Shown here: positions 1 to 5,631 of the stretch, one piece after another
Position numbering within the stretch: position 1 is the stretch's first letter
Layout: each line of letters begins with the position of its first letter
DNA from: Myxococcales bacterium
GTDB taxonomy: Bacteria > Myxococcota_A > Polyangia > Polyangiales > Polyangiaceae
NCBI GenBank assembly: GCA_903642325.1
Contig: CAHJWM010000035.1
Coordinates: 1 to 58,698 of the forward strand
Direction of reading: 5' to 3'
Length of the DNA stretch: 58,698 nucleotides
Notes under the pieces: model-generated
The model's input: the letters and a program-made list of their open reading frames with translations, nothing else
The model's database searches: none
Told to the model about the DNA's origin: nothing
Made by a program: the position numbers and the translations under genes

Positions 1-90
1 CGGTTCCACCGATGCCTGCGGTTCCACCGATGCCTGCGGTTCCACCGATGCCTGCGGTTCCACCGATGCCTGCGGTTCCACCGATGCCTG
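1..90. repeat. 18-bp tandem repeat, five perfect copies
   Basis: Five identical 18-bp units (cggttccaccgatgcctg) fill bases 1-90 and continue out of the window. On the minus strand each unit encodes Ala-Gly-Ile-Gly-Gly-Thr in the lipoprotein frame. The period is a multiple of three, so changes in copy number would lengthen or shorten the linker without a frameshift. Confidence 0.95.
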
Positions 91-328
91 CGGTTGCGGC
101 CGCCCCTGCTTCACCGCCCTCACCAGCGTCCCCGCCTACCAGTACCGGCGCGCGGCCGGCGCTGCCAGAACCGCCCTTGCCGGCATCTCCTCCGCGTCCG
201 CCCTCGGGTCGCGCGCCAGCCTCGCCGGCGTCTCCCAAGACGCTTTTCAACGCGTCTTCGTCGCTACAAGCGAACGCCGTTACTGCCGCTGCGACCACAA
301 GGAATCCAGATAGACTAAGGTACCGCAC
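1..328 (-). CDS. Gly-rich lipoprotein, N-terminal part (runs off the left edge)
   Basis: The minus strand opens with a GTG at 328-326, preceded by a GGGAGA ribosome-binding site about 8 bases upstream. It encodes a short N-region, a hydrophobic core (LVVAAAVTAFA) and Cys21, a convincing type II signal peptide/lipobox, so the product should be an outer-membrane-directed lipoprotein. After Cys21 comes an acidic segment and then Gly/Ala-rich sequence ending in the hexapeptide AGIGGT repeated in perfect 18-bp units up to the window edge. Such Gly-rich linkers after a lipobox are familiar in myxobacterial surface lipoproteins. The functional domain lies outside the window, so no activity can be assigned. 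It is divergent from the methyltransferase at 650. Confidence 0.8.
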   Translation of the reverse strand, partial: MRYLSLSGFLVVAAAVTAFACSDEDALKSVLGDAGEAGARPEGGRGGDAGKGGSGSAGRAPVLVGGDAGEGGEAGAAATAGIGGTAGIGGTAGIGGTAGIGGTAGIGGT

Positions 329-649
329 TGCCTATTCTCCCTGCAGGAAGTAACCCTGCTTAAACCGCTGAAACTACTTTCCGACACATAGCATCTCTTC
401 ACTCTGTGTCCACTAGGCCGAATGCCGCTTTTCGGCGAAATCCGTGCGATTCGCCGCTCGGCATCGACGAATTCTATACGCGACACCGATCGGCCGACCA
501 CCCCTGCACGCAGAAAATCCAAGAGTGCAATGAGCGGCAACGCCGCCAAGTTTGGGCGGTCGTTGCTCCACGATTCACCGTGTCAAAAATGCGGACTGCA
601 GGGCCGCCCTCGACTTGACGCAAGTGCGGCCAAAGGGGAAGAGCGGACG
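329..649. other. Divergent intergenic region with an extended inverted repeat
   Basis: About 320 bases separate the divergently read lipoprotein and methyltransferase genes. The open frame upstream of the methyltransferase start (422-649) has no recognisable protein character. The region should hold both promoters; no clear -35/-10 pair was identified. Its one clear structure is the nested palindrome at 422-464. Confidence 0.6.
422..464. repeat. Nested inverted repeat (possible operator or RNA hairpin)
   Basis: Inner arms CGGCGAA (433-439) and TTCGCCG (450-456) are perfectly complementary around a 10-base loop. Outer arms ATGCCG (422-427) and CGGCAT (459-464) also pair perfectly, separated from the inner arms by short unpaired stretches (5 and 2 bases). 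That gives 13 base pairs in a 43-base element midway between two divergent genes. There is no T-tract, so it is not an obvious terminator. Confidence 0.6.
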
Positions 650-1498
650 ATGAACGCTCCTTTGTGGTCCCGGCTCCTTTACAGGGCCAGCCGAGCGTTG
701 ACCGCTCTCGATGTGGGCCAACAGATCGTGCGTGACGAGCTGCTCTTCGCGTTTTTGGAACCGCGCGCCCGTAGTGGCCTGACCTTCGACGCCTATACCC
801 GCAGCCGGGGATACGTGGATGGTGGCGAGCATTTCGTCCAGGGACTCTTCGCGTGGGAATTAGCCCTTCTCAACGATGATCGCGTTCCGCATTCCGGGCG
901 GGTGCTCCTCGGAGCCGCCGGCGGCGGACGCGAGCTTCATGGGCTTATACAGCGCGGTTACGAGGTGTTCGCGTTTGAGCCCGTCGCGCCGCTATTAAAA
1001 AGCGCGCGAGCCGTTGCTGGCGGTTCCAACGCGGTGCTGGTCCAAGCGAGCTACCAAGACCTTGTGTCCAGAGCCCTGGGCAAGCCGGGGGCTCTGGACA
1101 GCTTGAACGGCCACATCGACCTATGTCTATTGGGATGGGGCAGCATTTCGCATTTGACCGAGCCAAACGCGGCCCTTGAAACGTTCAGAGCGTTACGTGC
1201 GATCGCACCTGAAGCGCCGGTCATCGTGAGCTTCATTCTTCTGCGTACCGGGACTCCAGATGTGAAGGGGGGCGCGCGTAAGCTGCGGCGTGGACTTAGG
1301 CGAATACTCGAAGCTGCGGGGAAACCGCGGGTTCAAACGGGACTCAGGTTTGTCACGAGCTGTGGTTTTTTTTATGAATTCTCGCGCAGCGAGTTAACCG
1401 AAATCTGCGCGCTTGCAGGCTATGAGGTCGCGCGCTTCAGCGAGCTGCCACACCCTCATGCGTTGCTGCTTCCGATTGCCGCAGCTCCTAACGGCTGA
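650..1498 (+). CDS. Class I SAM-dependent methyltransferase
   Basis: This 282-residue protein has a class I methyltransferase fold signature: motif I is VLLGAAGGGREL at residues 85-96, followed by an acidic residue closing beta-2 (FAFEP, Glu110). The substrate cannot be read from the sequence. I place the start at the ATG at 650 because GGGGAAGAG lies just upstream; the longer open frame back to 422 would cross the palindrome and has no domain content. The 3' end overlaps the convergent ABC-transporter gene by 43 bases. Its position beside a kinase/ABC/peptide module makes a tailoring role there possible, but it may equally serve the polysaccharide locus. Confidence 0.75.
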   Translation: MNAPLWSRLLYRASRALTALDVGQQIVRDELLFAFLEPRARSGLTFDAYTRSRGYVDGGEHFVQGLFAWELALLNDDRVPHSGRVLLGAAGGGRELHGLIQRGYEVFAFEPVAPLLKSARAVAGGSNAVLVQASYQDLVSRALGKPGALDSLNGHIDLCLLGWGSISHLTEPNAALETFRALRAIAPEAPVIVSFILLRTGTPDVKGGARKLRRGLRRILEAAGKPRVQTGLRFVTSCGFFYEFSRSELTEICALAGYEVARFSELPHPHALLLPIAAAPNG

Positions 1499-3039
1499 CG
1501 CTCCAGGTCGATCACTTGGCCGTCGCTCGGCAACCAGTCTTCTCGGTGAGAAACCACGATCACGGCACGTTCGGACAGCTGTCGCTCCAAGACGCGCGCC
1601 AAGCCCCTGCGTCCTTCAGTGTCGAGCCAGACGTCGGGCTCGTCCAATAGTAGTACGCGCGGCGCCTTCAAGATGGCTCGAGCAATGGCGACGCGTCGCT
1701 GCTCACCCCGAGAAAGCGCCCCGGCGATCGTATCTAGCGGGCGCGAAAGACCAATCTCCTGCAGGGCCTCCGTGATCGCCTTGGCGGTCGAATGGGGCGA
1801 AATCAGGCGAACATTTTCCTCGATCGTGAGAGCTTCGATGATCAAGGGGTTCTGCGGTACGAGCCCGAAGTCGTCGCGGGCAACATCGCTGCAGTCGACG
1901 CCGTCGATTCGGAGCGTACCGCCGTCCGCGGTCAACACGCCACAAATCAGGCGAGCGAGCGTTGTTTTGCCGGTGCCATTTGGAGCAACGATCAGCGTTA
2001 ATCTACGAAGGTCCACGCGGAAACTAAGCGGCCGCAGTCCCGAGCGTCGTGGCGAGCCGGGGTAGGAAAAGAAGACGCCCTCCGCGACGAGGGTCTCGGG
2101 GCGTTTCGACAGAGCCACGGATTGCTCGACGCGGGCCGAGGCGGGCGAAACGAGTATTGTTAGGGAACCGTAGGCGGTTAGCAGTGAATCGGCATGCTCC
2201 GCCAACACGTAAAATACGGGAAGCCCTGTGCTCAGCAAAAGCCAAGCCGAAACACTACCAACGCGCAAAGCGCGATTGGATTGCGAATCGAAGGGATCGA
2301 ATTGTTGTGACCTCATGACGGCGAAGAAAGCAATCGCCAATACGGTTCCGATCAGCAGCCGTTGCTTCAGTCGCCCGAGGTCTAGCCGCTCCTCGGCCAG
2401 AGACCACTCTCGCACATTGCGGTCCAAGGTGGCGAGGAACGGTCCTCTGGCGCGGGTACCGTATATTTCGCCGCTATCCCGCTCGGCAGTCGCGACCCAA
2501 GCTGCTGCACGTTGTCGATGCGCGACAACGGCGTTTATCGCAGACTGGCGCCAGCGGTTGGTCCAAACCGTCAGGCAGACGATGAAGAGTAACAGTGCGC
2601 CCAATGAAAACACTGCTCGTGCGCCCGCCGTTGGCACGGCAAGCACGAGAATGCTCGCGCCGGCTAGGCTCGCGGCGACGAGTGCGGGCACGTCGTTGGT
2701 GATGGCGCGTTCGAGCCAATATGCTGCCCAAAACGCAGACTCGACATCCGCCTCTGGCACGAGGGCACGCTTATCGAGTGCCCGGCGCGCCGTTTCATGA
2801 ATGAATCGGGCCCGGACGCGGCTCTTTAGCTTGCGTCGGACCGCCGTCCTCACCACCTCGAGCCCGACACCGCCGAAGATAGGTAGCGCCGCGAAACCGC
2901 TTCCAAGCTTTAAAACCGTCAGCGGCAATGCCATCAGTGTTGCGAATTGAAAAGCCGCGATCATCACTAGCGTCGGTAGCCAGTGTCGCGCTTCGCCGAG
3001 CCAGCGCTGATGTTCGCGCGGTGGCTTAGTCGCCGTCAG
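1456..3039 (-). CDS. ABC transporter, fused membrane and ATPase domains (exporter-like)
   Basis: The N-terminal 300 or so residues contain several hydrophobic segments (the first is LVMIAAFQFATLMALPLTVL), as in exporter half-transporters. The C-terminal ATPase has Walker A PNGTGKTT (about 353-360 counting from 3039), a Q-loop (LVPQNPL), signature LSRGEQ (about 442), Walker B VLLLDEPD (about 462-469) and H-loop SHRED. The start is uncertain: the open frame runs back to 3555 inside the upstream kinase gene with no protein character. Options are a CTG at 3039 overlapping the kinase stop, or GTG/ATG at 2967/2964. It is the last gene of the peptide-kinase-transporter operon, the position of the D exporter in lasso-peptide clusters. 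The cargo is unknown. Confidence 0.8.
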   Translation of the reverse strand: MTATKPPREHQRWLGEARHWLPTLVMIAAFQFATLMALPLTVLKLGSGFAALPIFGGVGLEVVRTAVRRKLKSRVRARFIHETARRALDKRALVPEADVESAFWAAYWLERAITNDVPALVAASLAGASILVLAVPTAGARAVFSLGALLLFIVCLTVWTNRWRQSAINAVVAHRQRAAAWVATAERDSGEIYGTRARGPFLATLDRNVREWSLAEERLDLGRLKQRLLIGTVLAIAFFAVMRSQQFDPFDSQSNRALRVGSVSAWLLLSTGLPVFYVLAEHADSLLTAYGSLTILVSPASARVEQSVALSKRPETLVAEGVFFSYPGSPRRSGLRPLSFRVDLRRLTLIVAPNGTGKTTLARLICGVLTADGGTLRIDGVDCSDVARDDFGLVPQNPLIIEALTIEENVRLISPHSTAKAITEALQEIGLSRPLDTIAGALSRGEQRRVAIARAILKAPRVLLLDEPDVWLDTEGRRGLARVLERQLSERAVIVVSHREDWLPSDGQVIDLERQPLGAAAIGSSNA

Positions 3040-4007
3040 GAAGCCTCGCTGCGCGACCCGCCAGGTTGACCAAGGGACCGTGCCAGGAAGACCAACCGGT
3101 CTACGGCGCCGAGTGGATCGGTGAGAAAGTCGGTGCCCAGCTGAAGCCGCGCGATGCGTGAAACGGTGACCAATCGCGCGAGCAGGTCCAGATGCCCGCG
3201 CGGATTCGGGTGGCACCTTAGGCTCAATGCATTGGACTGAGCAATGACAAGACCCACCGCCTCGGCCTGCGAAAGTGGCTGTAAGCACGAGCTGTCGGCC
3301 CCCGAGCGTTCCAGAAACAGCAACGTTTTCCGCCCGAGCCAGTGACTGAGACGGCGCTCCGGGAACGCAGCGAAAACATCTAACTTCCATTTCTGCTCGC
3401 TGGCGAGCTTGGAAGTGTGTGCGCTCAGCGCGCTGAAAGAGGCGAGGGAATGGTTGGTGAGACGGAACGACGACCCAATGGGCAGCAGCTCCACATCCCC
3501 CGATCGCTCCCGGATCAAGCAGCCGTCGTCTCCGAGATAGCGAGCGCCTGCGCACACGAGCGCGGTTGCAGTAGTGCTCTTTCCGGTGCCCGAGTTGCCA
3601 ACGAGTAGCAGCATCTGCTCTTCAAAGCACACGGCTGCCGCATGAATGCCGTACACACCCATCGACCGAAGCGCAACAATCAGCGCTCCTAAGAGTAGCT
3701 CACGTGTCGCTTCGCTGAATCCTAAGATCCCGCGAATCTTTGGGGGCGACCCTTCGATCGTAAACCAAGCGTGCTCGTGGTTACCGACCAACAGCCCGCT
3801 GGACGTACGGCCCAACCAGCCACCTGGTTCTTCTAGGAACAGTTCGAGCACGGTTGGCGCACGCTGAGTCCCGTCCGTGAGGACCTCGACTTCGACGATC
3901 GGCCCACTTGCTACATCTGAGATTGGGTCTAGCCAGGGCGCGAGGGCGCCGGCGGAAGCGCTATCCAGAGACAAGCGGACGCCGTGCAAAGTGGCCGGGG
4001 GGTTCAC
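3036..4007 (-). CDS. HPr kinase-like P-loop protein (RiPP/EPS-associated type)
   Basis: The 323-residue product has the central P-loop of HPr Ser kinase C-terminal domains: VGNSGTGKST at 136-145, preceded by a His in a beta-rich run (GIHAAAV) and followed by LGDDG at 158-162, the acidic pair expected to bind metal. No phosphotransferase-system partner is nearby. Homologues of this class occur in lasso-peptide clusters, where PadeK-type enzymes phosphorylate the precursor, and in exopolysaccharide loci. It starts with GTG 13 bases after the stop of the small peptide gene and overlaps or abuts the transporter gene, so the three are almost certainly one operon. A peptide kinase role is an inference from that context. 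Confidence 0.8.
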   Translation of the reverse strand: MNPPATLHGVRLSLDSASAGALAPWLDPISDVASGPIVEVEVLTDGTQRAPTVLELFLEEPGGWLGRTSSGLLVGNHEHAWFTIEGSPPKIRGILGFSEATRELLLGALIVALRSMGVYGIHAAAVCFEEQMLLLVGNSGTGKSTTATALVCAGARYLGDDGCLIRERSGDVELLPIGSSFRLTNHSLASFSALSAHTSKLASEQKWKLDVFAAFPERRLSHWLGRKTLLFLERSGADSSCLQPLSQAEAVGLVIAQSNALSLRCHPNPRGHLDLLARLVTVSRIARLQLGTDFLTDPLGAVDRLVFLARSLGQPGGSRSEAS

Positions 4008-4020
4008 CTAACAGTTGGAG

Positions 4021-4170
4021 TCAGTGCTGACTCGGCGAGAAAAGCGTCGCACTCTGAACTGAGCGGCCGCGCGTGACCTTGGGCGGTTCGTATGCTCGAC
4101 CTAAAGCAGCCGGCTCAGCGGTGGTTTCCGCGGGTTGTTCGCTTGTTGGCTCAGGCGGTTTTGAACTCAT
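4021..4170 (-). CDS. Candidate RiPP precursor peptide with lasso-leader-like motif
   Basis: A 49-residue protein starting at ATG 4170-4168, preceded by GAGAG; the frame continues to a TTG at 4209, which I consider less likely. The N-terminal half is Pro/Glu/Thr-rich and disordered-looking. The C-terminal half reads AYEPPKVTRG then RSVQSATLFSPSQH. The Tyr-x-Pro-Pro-x-Val-x3-Gly-x6-Thr spacing resembles the leader signature (Tyr, Pro, Leu/Val, Gly, penultimate Thr) recognised by RRE domains in lasso-peptide systems. The seven residues after Thr (LFSPSQH) contain two Ser and no Asp/Glu ring acceptor, so a lasso fold is not expected. It is immediately followed by the kinase gene. If real, the kinase target may be one of those Ser residues. 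Confidence 0.5.
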   Translation of the reverse strand: MSSKPPEPTSEQPAETTAEPAALGRAYEPPKVTRGRSVQSATLFSPSQH

Positions 4171-4401
4171 GACTCTCGGGACTATACGCTCAGTCAGGCA
4201 TGCCAGCAAGGCTCAGACCCTCCGAACAGCTTCCCTATTGCGCAAAGGCGCAGCGTTTTTGGCGCGCCGCGATACGGGAGGCTGGTGCGCTCCGGCTGTC
4301 CCTTGTAGAGATCTTATCCGTTTCCCTGATCGATGAAGGGCCGGGAGCGGCTGCCGGCGCCACCTGCGAGCTAGTCAGTACGCCTGGCTGGTCGGTCCTC
4401 G

Positions 4402-5586
4402 GTGCCGCGCGAGGCTAACCTGAAGCCGAACAGCCCACATCCCTTCACGCCTCCTCGTGTCCGAATCGACGCGGACCTCGCTTGGTTGCTCCGGGCAGCG
4501 TTTGCGAGCGATGTGAACCGAGTACCGTCGAATCGCTCGGAGCACGCGTTGCAGCTGGCTCGTGCGACTCAGCTCTCTGGCCGGGTAGCCGCGAGATTGG
4601 GTGCTTGGCGCGCGCTGTCGCTTAGGACCCTCTCGCCGGGTTTCAGCGAGGATTATTACGCGAACGTCGCCAAGGAGACTCTGCTGATGCAGGCGGAGCA
4701 GAGGATCTCGGAGCTTGCTGCGCGGCTCCGCATCCCCGTGGTCGCTGTGAAGTTTGGAGGGCTACGCCTCGCTGGCGCCATTCTCCTTGGCGTACGGGTC
4801 GCCGCCGACCTCGATATCCTGCTACCCAAGTCATACGCTCGTACATTTTGGTGCGCACTCCTCGACGCCGGATTTCGGAGAACCAACTCCCGCGAGTATT
4901 CGCACCAATTGGAGGCGCTCGTCGATCCGCACGGCGCGGTCATCGATGTGCATACTCATCTGCCCGGTGTGGTCGTGGAAAAAGGCGGCTTCGCAACGGC
5001 CGATCAGCTGGTCGCTCACCGGTTGGTAACTCCGGCGCATGGGGCCATGCTCGTCCCGAGCACTTACGTGCTGGCGGCTCATGCAGTCGCTCACGCGTTG
5101 GTTCAGAATCGCTCGACGCCGCAGACTTATTCGCCGCTCCGCATGCTTGCGGACATAATGGATTTGCGGCAGACGGACCTTCGGGTAGTGGAGCACGCCG
5201 CGCGCTATCTTGCACCGGAGCTTAGCCTGACTTGCGCGAGTCTAGAGCGCCTGTGCGGCGTACTCGCCGACGGGGGTTTCGACGGGCCGGGCTTTGATGG
5301 GACGAGCGAACAGACGTTGCTTTCACACTGCCTCGCGGCTCGACTCGACTTCGACTATTCGGAGCAATTGAGGGCAGGCGGCCTTGCCGACAAGTTCAGG
5401 GACGGCTCGAGTACCACCGAGATTGTACGGTACGTCGCCGACTTGATTTACCCATCGGAATCAGCGCTTGACGTCTTGTACGGCCCTGCGGTGGGAGTCC
5501 TGCGGCGCGCTCGTCGGCGCTTGCTCCGCCCACTCGACCTCTTCATTCGCGGATCGCGTCGCTTGGCGCGCTCGGTTACCAGATAG
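4402..5586 (+). CDS. NTP_transf_5-type nucleotidyltransferase family protein
   Basis: The 394-residue protein carries the hallmark of the uncharacterised nucleotidyltransferase family found in RiPP and exopolysaccharide loci: a Lys-containing strand (VVAVKFGGLRL, Lys117), then R-x3-DLD (Arg132, Asp136, Asp138; VAADLDILLP), which in this fold binds the metal-NTP. Its partner could be a peptide or a sugar; the family reaction is not established here. The start is a GTG at 4402, divergent from the peptide-kinase-ABC operon across a gap of about 230 bases. It precedes the large polymerase-like gene by 45 bases. In the paeninodin lasso-peptide cluster an equivalent nucleotidyltransferase accompanies the kinase. 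Confidence 0.8.
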   Translation: MPREANLKPNSPHPFTPPRVRIDADLAWLLRAAFASDVNRVPSNRSEHALQLARATQLSGRVAARLGAWRALSLRTLSPGFSEDYYANVAKETLLMQAEQRISELAARLRIPVVAVKFGGLRLAGAILLGVRVAADLDILLPKSYARTFWCALLDAGFRRTNSREYSHQLEALVDPHGAVIDVHTHLPGVVVEKGGFATADQLVAHRLVTPAHGAMLVPSTYVLAAHAVAHALVQNRSTPQTYSPLRMLADIMDLRQTDLRVVEHAARYLAPELSLTCASLERLCGVLADGGFDGPGFDGTSEQTLLSHCLAARLDFDYSEQLRAGGLADKFRDGSSTTEIVRYVADLIYPSESALDVLYGPAVGVLRRARRRLLRPLDLFIRGSRRLARSVTR

Positions 5587-5631
5587 AGAGCTTCAGCGAT
5601 TCTGCGGTCGCGATCGATCCGCCGAGGTAGG

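Noticed and set aside
1-90. Tandem repeats considered as a CRISPR array
   Set aside because: Copies are contiguous without spacers, 18 bp long and in frame with a lipoprotein linker.
422-649. N-terminal extension of the first methyltransferase
   Set aside because: It crosses the nested palindrome, has no protein-like character, and a good ribosome-binding site precedes ATG 650.
4073-4336. 87-codon plus-strand frame opposite the candidate precursor peptide
   Set aside because: Antisense to the peptide gene, no ribosome-binding site and no motif; the minus-strand frame has operon context with the kinase.
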